Source of the DNA: Cryobacterium sp. PAMC25264
GTDB lineage: Bacteria > Actinomycetota > Actinomycetes > Actinomycetales > Microbacteriaceae
Assembly (NCBI RefSeq): GCF_019443325.1
Contig: NZ_CP080383.1
Span: 1-64,000, forward strand
Length of the DNA stretch: 64,000 nt
Reading direction: 5' to 3'
The notes beneath the pieces are model-generated. The model saw nothing but the letters and a program-made list of their open reading frames with translations, made no database searches and had not been told where the DNA came from. Of the stretch, positions 37,090-45,821 are shown one piece after another. Each line of letters opens with the position of its first letter. The first letter of the stretch is position 1. A program made the translations under genes and the position numbers.

Positions 37090-37207
37090 GCGACTCTCCC
37101 TCCTGCGGAACGGGAGAGGCCTCCGGCACGGTTCATCGCGGGAGGACATCACCGTCAACGGACCAAGTGACCAGACTAGCGAGCCGCTGCTGTGAGGCCA
37201 AGGGGAG

Positions 37208-38689
37208 TCAGCGGCCGGGCACCTCGACGCGCTTGGGCAGCAGGAACACCAGGAGCAGGGCCACCACGCTGAGCGCGGCGCTGACCGCCATCGCCAGGGT
37301 GGCGCTGTCGGTGAATCCCGTGGCCAGGGCCTCCGGGCCGGGGCCGGCCACCACCAGGGTGCCGAAGAACACGCTGCCCACGACGGCGATGCCCGCGGCG
37401 CTGCCCACGCGCTGCATGACGCCCACCACGCCGCTGGCCGCACCGGCCTCGGCACGGTCGACGGTGGCGACGATGAACGACACGTTCGGGGCGATGAACG
37501 CGCCACTGCCCAGGCCCGCGATGAACAGCGGCGGCAGCAGGAGCCAGTTGGTGAGGTCGGCCGGGTCGGTGATCAGCAGCACCAGCCACACCCAGACGAG
37601 TCCAACGGTGACCAGGGCCACGCCTAGCACCAGTACGGTGCGGCCCAGGCGCTGGGTGAGCCTGTTGCTCTGCGAGGACGCGATGATCGAGCCGATCGCG
37701 AACGGAATGGAGACGAGCCCGGATTCGAGCGCGGTGTGACCGAGACCCGCCTGCCAGAGGATGGAGATGGTGAAGAAGATGCTGGTGAAGGCCGCGAAGT
37801 AGACCAGGGCCAGAATCACGCCGCCGGTGAAGGCCGGGTGGGAGAACAGGTGGGGCGGCACGAGCGGGCTCTGGCCGGCCTTGCTGACCCGCACCTCCCA
37901 GGCGCCAAACGCCACGATCAGCAGGGCGCCTGCGGCGAGTACGAGGTAGGTCCAGACCGGCCAACCGCGGTCCTGGCCTTCGATGAGCGGCACGAGCAGT
38001 GCAACAAGACCGGCCGAGACCAGCAGCAGGCCCACCCAGTCGATGCGGGAGGACGCGGCGGCGCCCGGGTCGGAGGCCGTGCCGGTTCCGGAGGGCAGCA
38101 GAATGGCGGCCGCGATGAGCGCGACGATGCCAATGGGCAGGTTTACCCAGAACACCAGGCGCCAGCCGTTCTCCACGCCGAAGGCCTCGATGATCAGGCC
38201 GCCCACGATCGGGCCGAGCGCGGTGGACACGCCGATGACCGAACCCATGATGGCGAAGGCCTTGCCGCGGAAGCGCGGCGGGAACATCAGCTGGATGACG
38301 GCCGTGACCGCGGGCACGAACATGCCGCCCGCGAGTCCCTGCACTACCCGGGCCACGATGAGCTGCAGCTCGTTCTGAGCCAGACCGCACGCCAGGCTGG
38401 CCACAGTGAAGAGGGCCAGGCCGGTGAAGAAGACCCATTTGTGGCCGATGCGGTCACCGATGCGGCCGGCCGGGATGAGCGCCAGGCCGAAGGCCAACGC
38501 GTATCCGGAGATGATCCAGGAGAGAGTCGCCTCCGACGCGGTGAGGCTGGTCTGGATGCTGGGCAGCGCCACGTTGACGATTGTGGTGTCGAGCAGAGCC
38601 ATGAACATGCCGGCGAGCAGCACGATGAGCGCCTGCCAGGCACGGCGGGAGACGGCGGGAGCCGGCGACGCGAGGGGGGAGTCAGACAT
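37208..38689 (-). CDS. MFS drug exporter, DHA2 (14-TMS) family
   Basis: 493 residues from the ATG at 38689 (MSDSPLASPAP). Motif A-like GRIGDRIGHKWVFF, motif C-like GPIVGGLIIE, the DHA2 start MALLDTTIVNVALPSIQ, and about 14 hydrophobic segments. Family members expel drugs by proton antiport; substrate is not readable. A longer frame to 38734 overlaps a terminator hairpin and is rejected. The gene is transcribed in the same direction as tRNA-Pro upstream but separated from it by that terminator. Confidence 0.93.
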   Translation of the reverse strand: MSDSPLASPAPAVSRRAWQALIVLLAGMFMALLDTTIVNVALPSIQTSLTASEATLSWIISGYALAFGLALIPAGRIGDRIGHKWVFFTGLALFTVASLACGLAQNELQLIVARVVQGLAGGMFVPAVTAVIQLMFPPRFRGKAFAIMGSVIGVSTALGPIVGGLIIEAFGVENGWRLVFWVNLPIGIVALIAAAILLPSGTGTASDPGAAASSRIDWVGLLLVSAGLVALLVPLIEGQDRGWPVWTYLVLAAGALLIVAFGAWEVRVSKAGQSPLVPPHLFSHPAFTGGVILALVYFAAFTSIFFTISILWQAGLGHTALESGLVSIPFAIGSIIASSQSNRLTQRLGRTVLVLGVALVTVGLVWVWLVLLITDPADLTNWLLLPPLFIAGLGSGAFIAPNVSFIVATVDRAEAGAASGVVGVMQRVGSAAGIAVVGSVFFGTLVVAGPGPEALATGFTDSATLAMAVSAALSVVALLLVFLLPKRVEVPGR

Positions 38690-38718
38690 GAGGGCCTTCC
38701 GGGCGCAGAGGAACAGAA

Positions 38719-38747
38719 AAACCCCCACTCGCAAGAGTGGGGGTTTC
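38719..38747 (-). terminator. Terminator after tRNA-Pro
   Basis: On the minus strand a CCCCCACTC/GAGTGGGGG stem with a four-base loop is followed by a run of T. It lies just downstream of tRNA-Pro and upstream of the exporter start. Confidence 0.85.
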
Positions 38748-38752
38748 TTCTG

Positions 38753-38826
38753 TCGGGGTAACAGGATTTGAACCTGCGACCTCGTCGTCCCGAACGACGC
38801 GCGCTACCAAGCTGCGCCATACCCCG
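38753..38826 (-). tRNA. tRNA-Pro(CGG)
   Basis: On the minus strand the 74-base sequence folds as a full cloverleaf: acceptor CGGGGTA/TACCCCG, D-loop GCGCAGCTTGGTAGCGC, anticodon stem CGTCG/CGACG around loop TTCGGGA (anticodon CGG) and T arm GCAGG TTCAAAT CCTGT. CCA is not encoded. Confidence 0.96.
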
Positions 38827-38870
38827 ATGGCCCTGTAGGCCTCGTCAAGTATAACCCCATCGGCTCGGGG

Positions 38871-38936
38871 GGTTTCGACCAGCCCGTTTCGCCGGGCTCA
38901 ACCACCGTGAGTACGGTGGTCGAGCCTGGCGAGACC
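38871..38936. repeat. Palindromic dispersed repeat after the PBP gene
   Basis: Two inverted copies of the GGTCGAG..GCGAGACC-type repeat: inner arms CCGGGCTCAACCACCGT and ACGGTGGTCGAGCCTGG pair at 15 of 17 positions around GAGT, with outer GGTTTCG/CGAGACC. It ends 3 bases beyond the stop of the PBP gene at 38940 and may act as a transcription terminator. Confidence 0.75.
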
Positions 38937-38939
38937 TTG

Positions 38940-41462
38940 TTACTGCTTGCCCACGACCACGATCACGGTTCCGCCCGGAATGGCGGGGGAGCCCGCCACC
39001 GGGTTCATCACCGTGACCCGGCCCACCTGGGCGGGGTCGGTGACCGTGTCTTCGAGAACCTGCACGCCGAAGCCGCTCAGCGATCCCTTGGCCTGATCCA
39101 GTGTCTGGCCCACCACGTTGGGCAGCAGCACCTGGGAGCCGTTGCTGGAGTACGCGGTGATGATGGATCCGATGCTGGCGGAACCGCCGCCGGCCGGGTC
39201 GGTGCGGGCCACCATGCCGGCGGGCAGCTCGGAGTCGGTGATGCCGCCGTCGGCGAAACCGAAACCGGCGCTCTCGATCTTGCTCTTGGCATCGCCCATG
39301 CTCAGACCACGCACGTCGGGAACGGAGACCTGGGCGCCGCGGATGACGTTGCCGGAGGCAGCCTCGAAGTCATCTCCGCCGTATTTCTCATTGGCGGCGC
39401 TCATGATGACCGGCCAGATGCGGTGTCGGGCCGTGGCTACCTGGAGTCCATTGAACTTGGTGTCGCGCTGGTTCTGGAAGCCCGTCACGTTCACCACTCC
39501 GACGACTGTGGCGACCTTGGTGCTCGCTCCACTCATCCAGGTAGCGAGAGCATCGTCGGTCGTACCGGTCTTACCGATCATCGGCACCCGCGGGTAGGTG
39601 TTCCCGTAGGACTGCGTGGCCGACCCCTCGCTCATCACCCGTTGCATGGCATAGGCCATTCCGGCGGCGACGGCCGGCTCCACCGATTCGGTGCACGTGG
39701 ACGCTGGTGGGGTGATCTCCGTTCCATCGGCACCGACGATCCGGTCGATCACGATGGGGGAGCAGGTGGTGCCCTTGTTGGCGATACCCGCGAAGGCCAC
39801 GGCCATGTTCAGGGGAGCCACCTCGTTGGTGCCGAGCACCGACGACGGGGTCTTGCTGAGCGGGTCGCCATCCGCCCGCACCACGCCGAAGGAGGTGGCC
39901 ATGTCGCGGATCTTGCACAGGTCGAGGCGCTTGGCCATACCCATGAACCCGGTGTTGATGGAATCGATCGTGGACTGCAGGGCGGTGTAGTTGGTGCCAC
40001 CCTCGTTGCCGTCGTTGCGAGGGTTGTATGACCCGGCAGACTGCGGTCCGTCGCAGTAGTCCTGGAAGGTTCCCCAGTTGGACTTGCGGGCCGAGTCGAC
40101 TCGTTCGCCCAGCGCGTGGCCTTCCTTGAGCCATTCGGCCAAGGTGAACACCTTGTAGGTGGAGCCAGGCTGGAAGCCGGTCGAGCCGCCCTCGGTGTAG
40201 TTGGTGTTGTAGTTGATGCCGGTGTACTCCGGGCCGGGGGCTTCCTCCAGCTGGGTGTACTTCTTGTTCTGAGCCATCGCGATCACCCGGCCGGTGCCCA
40301 CCTGCACGCTCGTGGCCACGGCGCCGACGTCCCAGGACGCCGTCATGGGGATCTGGGCGTTGATGGCGTCCTCGGACGCCAGCTGCAGGTCAAGGTCGAG
40401 GGTGGTGTAGATCTGGTAGCCGCCGCGACGGAAGTTGAGCATCCGGGTATCTTCGTCGGCGCCGAAGGTGGGGTCGCTGCGCAGCACGTGGGTGACGTAG
40501 TTGCAGAAGAAGCCAGCGCCGCCGGCGGTCTGGCAACCGGTGGAGGGCTCGGTGATCTGCGGCTCGATGGGGCTGGCGACCGCGGCTGTGTAGTCGTCGG
40601 CGCTGATCTTCTCGTACTTGAGCATCTCGCGCAGGATGTAGTCCCGGCGGTCCTTGTTCGCGGCGTAGCCGTTAGCCGCGCCGTTCGTTTCGCTGTCGGG
40701 CCGGTCGAGGCGGAACTTTTCCGGGTTGTTCACGATGGCGATCAGGCTGGCCGCCTGGGGCAGGTTGAGCGTGGCTGCGCTGGCGTTGTAGTAGTACCGG
40801 GCGGCGGATTCGATGCCGTACACGGTGCCGCCGAAGCCGGTGATGTTGAGGTAGCCCTGCAGGATCTGGTCCTTGCTGTACTGCTTCTCCACACCGATCG
40901 CCAGGCGCATCTCCTTGAGCTTGCGCTCCGGGCTGGTCTTCGTGGCGTCGTCGAAACAGGCATCCAGCTTGGCCTGATCGGTCATGATCTCGCACTTCTG
41001 CACGAGAACGTTTTTCACATACTGCTGGGTGACCGAGGAACCACCGGACACGTCACCACTGGGGGTGAGGGTCGACAGTGCTCCGCGGATGGTGCCCTGC
41101 AGGTCCACGCCGCCGTGCTCGCGGAACCGGGGGTCTTCACCGGCGACGACGGCATCGAGCACGAACGGGCTCATTGATTCGATGCCCACCTCGACGCGGT
41201 TCTGGTCGTAGAACGACGCGAGCGGATACGGGTTGCCATCGTTCTGCACCGCGTAGATCGTGCTCACCTGCGAGAGTTCCTCGATCGCCAGGTAGTTGGG
41301 CAAGTTCTCGAAGGCGTTGATCGTGCTCGTGGTGGCCATGCTCGAAATTGCCAGTGCAGGCGTGATGGCCACGGTGACCAGCAACCCGGCGACCGCGCTC
41401 ATTGCGACCAACCCGAGAAGCCCGCCGAGCGCGCCACCGAATGTACGTTTGTTTTCCCCCAT
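38940..41462 (-). CDS. Class A penicillin-binding protein with PASTA domains
   Basis: 840 residues; bifunctional transglycosylase/transpeptidase building peptidoglycan outside the membrane. An N-terminal helix (about 12-35), then the GT51 domain with EDPRFREHGGVDLQG, GGSSVTQQYVKN and RKLKEMRLAIGVE; the transpeptidase has the SxxK motif in GSTYKVF near 432, SIN near 510 and KTG in GKTGTTD near 628. About 150 C-terminal residues form two PASTA domains (VPDVRGLSMGDAKSKIE and LPNVVGQTLDQAKGSL). It is similar end to end to the PBP at 42503; the two flank a metallophosphoesterase and all three are read in the same direction. Closest concept is mycobacterial PonA2. Confidence 0.93.
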   Translation of the reverse strand: MGENKRTFGGALGGLLGLVAMSAVAGLLVTVAITPALAISSMATTSTINAFENLPNYLAIEELSQVSTIYAVQNDGNPYPLASFYDQNRVEVGIESMSPFVLDAVVAGEDPRFREHGGVDLQGTIRGALSTLTPSGDVSGGSSVTQQYVKNVLVQKCEIMTDQAKLDACFDDATKTSPERKLKEMRLAIGVEKQYSKDQILQGYLNITGFGGTVYGIESAARYYYNASAATLNLPQAASLIAIVNNPEKFRLDRPDSETNGAANGYAANKDRRDYILREMLKYEKISADDYTAAVASPIEPQITEPSTGCQTAGGAGFFCNYVTHVLRSDPTFGADEDTRMLNFRRGGYQIYTTLDLDLQLASEDAINAQIPMTASWDVGAVATSVQVGTGRVIAMAQNKKYTQLEEAPGPEYTGINYNTNYTEGGSTGFQPGSTYKVFTLAEWLKEGHALGERVDSARKSNWGTFQDYCDGPQSAGSYNPRNDGNEGGTNYTALQSTIDSINTGFMGMAKRLDLCKIRDMATSFGVVRADGDPLSKTPSSVLGTNEVAPLNMAVAFAGIANKGTTCSPIVIDRIVGADGTEITPPASTCTESVEPAVAAGMAYAMQRVMSEGSATQSYGNTYPRVPMIGKTGTTDDALATWMSGASTKVATVVGVVNVTGFQNQRDTKFNGLQVATARHRIWPVIMSAANEKYGGDDFEAASGNVIRGAQVSVPDVRGLSMGDAKSKIESAGFGFADGGITDSELPAGMVARTDPAGGGSASIGSIITAYSSNGSQVLLPNVVGQTLDQAKGSLSGFGVQVLEDTVTDPAQVGRVTVMNPVAGSPAIPGGTVIVVVGKQ

Positions 41463-41537
41463 AAGCGTGAGCCTATGCCAGAACGGCTGGATCCCGCCTT
41501 CAGAGGGTGGCCCCAGCTTGGGGGTCGAGGTGCGGAA

Positions 41538-42506
41538 TTACGCGGCGGTGAGGGTGAGCAGGGTCGCCTCGGGCGGGCACGCGAAGCGCACCGGAGCGTA
41601 GATCGAGGTGCCCAGTCCCGCCGAAACATTGAGGTACGAGGTGCGCAGGCCCACGTTCCACAGGCTCAGGCCCTTCACCTGGCGGCGCGGAATATCACAA
41701 TTGGTTACCAATGCGCCGTACTTGGGTATGCACACCTGTCCGCCATGGGTGTGACCGGCCAAAATCAGCTGCGCGCCGTGGTTCACAAACGAGTTGAGCA
41801 CGCGCTGGTAGGGCGCGTGCACCACTCCCACGGTGAGGGTCGAGCGCGGGCCGGTCGGCTCTTCGGGGTCCGGCCAGGTCTCCTCGGTGAGCGGGTCGTT
41901 GCCGCGCAGCTCGTCGATGGCGCCGGTGATGAGGTCGAGACGGTCCCGGCGGATGTGCGGGTCGTCCACGCCGAAGAACTCGAGGTGGGTGCCGTTGATG
42001 TCGAGCGCATCCGCCGCGTTGTTCAGGTCGATCCAGCCGAGTTCAGCGAAGACCCGGTGCAGGTCGTCGGTGTCGAGCTCGATGTGGCGGGGGCGCAGCA
42101 TCGACGGGCCGCCGAAGTACTTGAGCGGGTTCTTCGGCTGCGGGCCGAAGAAATCGTTCGACCCGTTCACGAAGATGCCCGGGACGCCCGCAAACGGCTC
42201 CAGTGCGTACTCCACACCGGCGATGCCGTCTTCGTGGCCCAGGTTGTCGCCCGTGTTGACCACGAGGTCGGGTTTGAGGGCCGCGAGGCCCCGCACCCAG
42301 TCCTGTTTGTCGCGCTGCCACGGAGCCATGTGCAGGTCGGAGAGATGCAGCACCCGGATCGGGTCGGAGCCGGGCGCGAGCACGGGAACGGTGACCTCGC
42401 GCAGGGTGAACCGACGTCGTTCGACGAGGGACCCCCACGCGAACGCGGCCAGACCGGCCGCGGTCACGGCGGCGGTCGACGCGACGATGGCGCGTCCGGC
42501 GCTCAA
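41538..42506 (-). CDS. Metallophosphoesterase
   Basis: 322 residues; TTG start at 42506 overlaps the PBP stop by 4 bases (TTGA), so it is probably translationally coupled. One N-terminal hydrophobic segment. Calcineurin-like motifs: HLSDLHM near 55, VVNTGDN near 83, NGSNDFF in place of the usual GNHD/E, VVHAPYQ, and GHTHGGQ near 253. Located between two PonA2-like PBPs; the same pair (PBP and phosphoesterase) occurs in mycobacteria as Rv3682-Rv3683. The substrate is unknown; a lipid or cell-wall intermediate is a reasonable guess. Confidence 0.9.
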   Translation of the reverse strand: MSAGRAIVASTAAVTAAGLAAFAWGSLVERRRFTLREVTVPVLAPGSDPIRVLHLSDLHMAPWQRDKQDWVRGLAALKPDLVVNTGDNLGHEDGIAGVEYALEPFAGVPGIFVNGSNDFFGPQPKNPLKYFGGPSMLRPRHIELDTDDLHRVFAELGWIDLNNAADALDINGTHLEFFGVDDPHIRRDRLDLITGAIDELRGNDPLTEETWPDPEEPTGPRSTLTVGVVHAPYQRVLNSFVNHGAQLILAGHTHGGQVCIPKYGALVTNCDIPRRQVKGLSLWNVGLRTSYLNVSAGLGTSIYAPVRFACPPEATLLTLTAA

Positions 42507-45049
42507 CCCGCAGCCCCCATCTTGCCGACCACGATGGTCACGGTTCCGCCCTTGGTGCCGGGGGTGCCGGCCGCCGGGCTCATCGAGAGCACCTTGTTGT
42601 TCTGCGTCGGGTCGGTGACGGCCTGGTCGTTGGTCACCACGCCGAAGCCGTTCAGGGTGGCCTTGGCCTGGTCGGCGGTCTGGCCCACGACGTCGGGAAT
42701 GAGAACCTGGTTGCCGTTGCTGGAGTACACCGTGATGGTGGCTCCCACGCTGGCGTTGGACCCGTTACCGGGGTCGGTGCGCGCCACGGTGCCGGCCGGC
42801 AGCTCTGAGTCGGTCACGCCGCCGTCGAGGAACTCGAAGCCGGCGCCCTCGATGGCACTCTTGGCATCCGCCATCGACTTACCGCGCACGTCGGGCACAG
42901 TTACCTGAGCGCCCTGGATGACGTTGTTCGAGGCTTCGTCGAAGTCGTCTCCACCGTACTTGGCGTTGGCGGCGCCCATGATGTCCGGCCACATGCGGTG
43001 CCGGGCGGTGGCGGCGGATCCGCTCTCGAAGTTGTTCTTACTGGAACGCTGGTTGGCGTCACCGGTGACGGTCACGACGCCAACCACGGTGGCGACCTTG
43101 GTGCTCGCGCCGCTCATCCAGGTGTCCTTCGCGCCGTCGGTCGTACCGGTCTTGCCGATCATGGGCACCCGCGGGGAGGTGGAATTGTAGGACTGCGTTG
43201 CCGAGCCCTCCGTGAGCACGCGCTTCATGGCGTACGCCATGCCGGCGGCCACCGACGGCTCCACCGACTGAGTGCAGGTGGAGGCGGGCGGCGGGATCTC
43301 GGTGTCGTCCGGGCCGACGATGCGGTCGATGACGACGGCGGAGCAGGTGGTGCCCTTGTTGGCGATGCCGGCGAAGGCCACCGCCATGCTCAGCGGTGCG
43401 ATCTCGTTGGTGCCGAGCACCGACGAGGCGCCCTTCTCGAGCTCGTCACCGTCGGCACGGTGCACGCCGAAGGATTCGGCGGTGTCGCGGATCTTGCAGA
43501 GGTCGAGCTTCTTGGCCATGCCGATGAAGCCCGTATTGATCGAGTTGATGGTCGACTGCAGGGCGCTGTAGTTGCGGCCAGCCTCGTCGGCGTCATTCTT
43601 CGGGTTGTAGCCCGGGAACGTCTGCGGGCCGCTGCAGTAGTCCTGGAAGGTGCCCCAGTCTGCCTTGCGGGCCGAGTCGACCCGTTCGTTGAGCGCGTGG
43701 CCTTCCTTCAGCCATTCGGCGAGGGTGAAGACCTTGTAGGTGGAGCCGGGCTGGAAACCGCTGGAGCCGCCCTGGTTCTTGTCGGTGTTGTAGTTGATGC
43801 TCGTGTACTGAGCGCCCTGGCTGAGGACGTCAGGGTCCTGGCTGTAGATCTTGTTCTGCGCCATGGCGAGAACCCGGCCGGTACCCACCTGAACGCTAGT
43901 GGCGACGGCACCCATGTCCCAGCCGTCGAAGGTCTCGGGCACGTTTTCGGAGATGGTGTCTTCGGCGGCCTGCTGCAGGTCGAGGTCGAGCGTGGTGTAG
44001 ATGTCGTAGCCGCCGCGACGGAAGTTCGTCATGCGGGTGTCTTCGTCTTCACCGAAGGTGGGGTCGGTCTTGAGGATCTGGGTGACGTAGTCACAGAAGT
44101 ATGCGCTGCCACCGGCGGTCTGGCATCCGGTGCTCGGCTCGGTGATGCTGGGTTCGATCGGCGCGGCGATGGCGGCGTCGTAGTCTTCCTGGCTGACCTT
44201 CTTGTACTTGAGCATCTCGCCGAGGATGTAGTCGCGGCGCTCCTTGTTGTCGGCGTAGCCGGTGGCGGTACCGTTGGTTTCGCTGTCGGGCCGGTCGAGG
44301 CGGAACTTCTCCGGGTTGTTCACGATGGCGATGAGGCTGGCCGACTGCGAGAGCGTGAGGTTGGCCGCACTGGTATTGAAGTAGTAGCTGGAGGCGGCTT
44401 CGATGCCGTACACGCTGCCACCGAACAGGGTGATGTTCAGGTAGCCCTGCAGAATCTCCGGCTTGGTGTATTCCTTCTCCACGCCGATGGCCAGACGCAT
44501 CTCCTTGAGCTTGCGCTCAGGAGTGGTGGCGGTGGCCTCGTCGTAGCAGGCGTCCAGTTCGTCCTGGTCGGTGAGGACCTCGCACTTCTGCACGAGAACG
44601 TTCTTGACGTACTGCTGGGTGATAGAGGAACCACCCTGGGTGCCGCCGCCGGTGACCGTGGACAGGGCGCCGCGAATGGTGCCTTGCAGGTCGACTCCGC
44701 CGTGTTCGAAGAAGCGGGGGTCCTCGCCGGACACCGCGGCATCCTGCACGAACTGGCTCATGCTCGCCAGGGGGACCTCGACGCGGTTCTGGTCGTAGAA
44801 CGAGGCGAGAGCGTAGGGGGCGCCGTTGTCCTGCACCGCATAGATGGTGCTCTTCTGGGACAACTGGTCGACCCGGAGGTAGTTGGGCAGACTCTCGAAC
44901 ACGTTGATCGTGTTGGTGGTGGTCATGCCCGTCACGGCCAGGGCGGGGGTCACGGCGACAGTAACCAGAACACCGGCGACGGCGCTCATTCCGATAATGC
45001 CGAGGAGACCGCCGAGCGCTCCACTAACCGTACGTTTTTTGGCAGACAT
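42503..45049 (-). CDS. Class A penicillin-binding protein with PASTA domains (paralogue)
   Basis: 848 residues from the ATG at 45049 (MSAKKRTVSGALGG), which aligns with the start of the second PBP; a start 21 bases earlier is less likely. Same architecture: membrane helix, GT51 with EDPRFFEHGGVDLQG and GGSSITQQYVKN, transpeptidase with GSTYKVF, SIN and GKTGTTD, two PASTA domains ending IPDVVGQTADQAKATL. First gene of the three-gene set on this strand, divergent from the DUF4177-like gene 50 bases away. Both copies keep every active-site motif, so neither looks like a decaying duplicate. Confidence 0.93.
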   Translation of the reverse strand: MSAKKRTVSGALGGLLGIIGMSAVAGVLVTVAVTPALAVTGMTTTNTINVFESLPNYLRVDQLSQKSTIYAVQDNGAPYALASFYDQNRVEVPLASMSQFVQDAAVSGEDPRFFEHGGVDLQGTIRGALSTVTGGGTQGGSSITQQYVKNVLVQKCEVLTDQDELDACYDEATATTPERKLKEMRLAIGVEKEYTKPEILQGYLNITLFGGSVYGIEAASSYYFNTSAANLTLSQSASLIAIVNNPEKFRLDRPDSETNGTATGYADNKERRDYILGEMLKYKKVSQEDYDAAIAAPIEPSITEPSTGCQTAGGSAYFCDYVTQILKTDPTFGEDEDTRMTNFRRGGYDIYTTLDLDLQQAAEDTISENVPETFDGWDMGAVATSVQVGTGRVLAMAQNKIYSQDPDVLSQGAQYTSINYNTDKNQGGSSGFQPGSTYKVFTLAEWLKEGHALNERVDSARKADWGTFQDYCSGPQTFPGYNPKNDADEAGRNYSALQSTINSINTGFIGMAKKLDLCKIRDTAESFGVHRADGDELEKGASSVLGTNEIAPLSMAVAFAGIANKGTTCSAVVIDRIVGPDDTEIPPPASTCTQSVEPSVAAGMAYAMKRVLTEGSATQSYNSTSPRVPMIGKTGTTDGAKDTWMSGASTKVATVVGVVTVTGDANQRSSKNNFESGSAATARHRMWPDIMGAANAKYGGDDFDEASNNVIQGAQVTVPDVRGKSMADAKSAIEGAGFEFLDGGVTDSELPAGTVARTDPGNGSNASVGATITVYSSNGNQVLIPDVVGQTADQAKATLNGFGVVTNDQAVTDPTQNNKVLSMSPAAGTPGTKGGTVTIVVGKMGAAG

Positions 45050-45099
45050 ACAATTGAGCGTAAGGGACAATTCTGAAAAACAGCCTGAATCGGAGCCGC

Positions 45100-45267
45100 A
45101 TGACTGCCTGGGAGTACCTCACCACCCCGCTGATGATCCACAACACCGCCGCGATCCTCAACAACTGGGGATCGGAAGGCTGGGAGCTCGTGCAGGTCGT
45201 CACCGGCCCCGAGGGTGGACTCGTCGCCTATCTCAAGCGCCCTGTCGCCGGCGCAGAAGGAGCATGA
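45100..45267 (+). CDS. DUF4177-like small protein
   Basis: 55 residues with ATG at 45100: MTAWEYLTTPLMIHNTAAIL, then NNWGSEGWELVQVV and LVAYLKRP. The WEY...GWELV pattern fits the short DUF4177-type proteins that sit just before RidA genes in many actinobacteria. Function unknown. A CGGAG site precedes the start. Its stop overlaps an ATG of the next gene. Confidence 0.82.
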   Translation: MTAWEYLTTPLMIHNTAAILNNWGSEGWELVQVVTGPEGGLVAYLKRPVAGAEGA

Positions 45268-45269
45268 CA

Positions 45270-45740
45270 ATGTCACAGGTAGAAGCTCGCCTGGCCGAGC
45301 TGGGAATCGAACTGCCGTCGGTCGTTCCGCCGGTCGCCTCGTACGTGCCCGCCGTCGTGAGCGGGTCGCTGGTGTTCACCTCCGGCCAGCTGCCGATGGT
45401 CTCCGGCGCGCTGCCCGCCACCGGCAAGGTCGGCGACGGCCACGGCCTCGTGCCGGCCGCGGACGCCAAGGAGTACGCCCGACAGTGCGCGCTCAACGCG
45501 CTCGCCGCCATCCAGAGCGTGATCGGGTCGCTCGACCGCATCACCCAGGTGGTCAAGGTCACCGGTTTCGTCGCATCCGCCCCCGACTTCACCGGCCAGC
45601 CCGGCGTCGTGAACGGGGCCTCCGACGTGCTCGGCGAGATCTTCGGCACCATCGGCGTGCACTCCCGCTCCGCCGTGGGCGTGGCCGTGCTGCCGCTGGA
45701 CTCGCCCGTCGAGGTGGAGCTCATCGTCTCCTTCGCCTAA
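45270..45740 (+). CDS. RidA family protein
   Basis: 156 residues from ATG 45270; AAGGAG lies 7 bases upstream, better placed than for the overlapping ATG at 45264. Residues such as VFTSGQLPMVSG, ALNALAAIQSVIGSLDRI and SAVGVAVLPLDSPVEVELIV match the longer YjgF/RidA (Rv3678c-like) group. RidA proteins hydrolyse reactive enamine/imine intermediates. The group lacks the classical catalytic Arg in some members, and I cannot place one here with confidence, so enzyme activity is uncertain. Confidence 0.9.
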   Translation: MSQVEARLAELGIELPSVVPPVASYVPAVVSGSLVFTSGQLPMVSGALPATGKVGDGHGLVPAADAKEYARQCALNALAAIQSVIGSLDRITQVVKVTGFVASAPDFTGQPGVVNGASDVLGEIFGTIGVHSRSAVGVAVLPLDSPVEVELIVSFA

Positions 45741-45761
45741 CCCGCCACTTCAGGGCATCGT

Positions 45762-45809
45762 GGGTCGAGCTTGTCGAGACTCATCGGGATCTCGACAGGC
45801 TCGATCAAC
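45762..45809. repeat. Inverted pair of the dispersed repeat between convergent genes
   Basis: GGTCGAGCTTGTCGAGA and TCTCGACAGGCTCGATC flank an 8-base spacer, forming a hairpin between the RidA gene and the convergent acyltransferase gene. A bidirectional terminator is plausible. Confidence 0.75.
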
Positions 45810-45821
45810 GTGTCGCCGGGT

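Noticed and set aside
38344..38820. Minus-strand frame across tRNA-Pro and the exporter start
   Set aside because: Covers a tRNA and a terminator; the composition is Ser/Arg-rich shadow of the exporter gene.
42998..45076. A 692-codon open frame opposite the second PBP gene
   Set aside because: Antisense to a complete penicillin-binding protein; composition (Gly/Val/Asp/His-rich) and lack of motifs mark it as a shadow.
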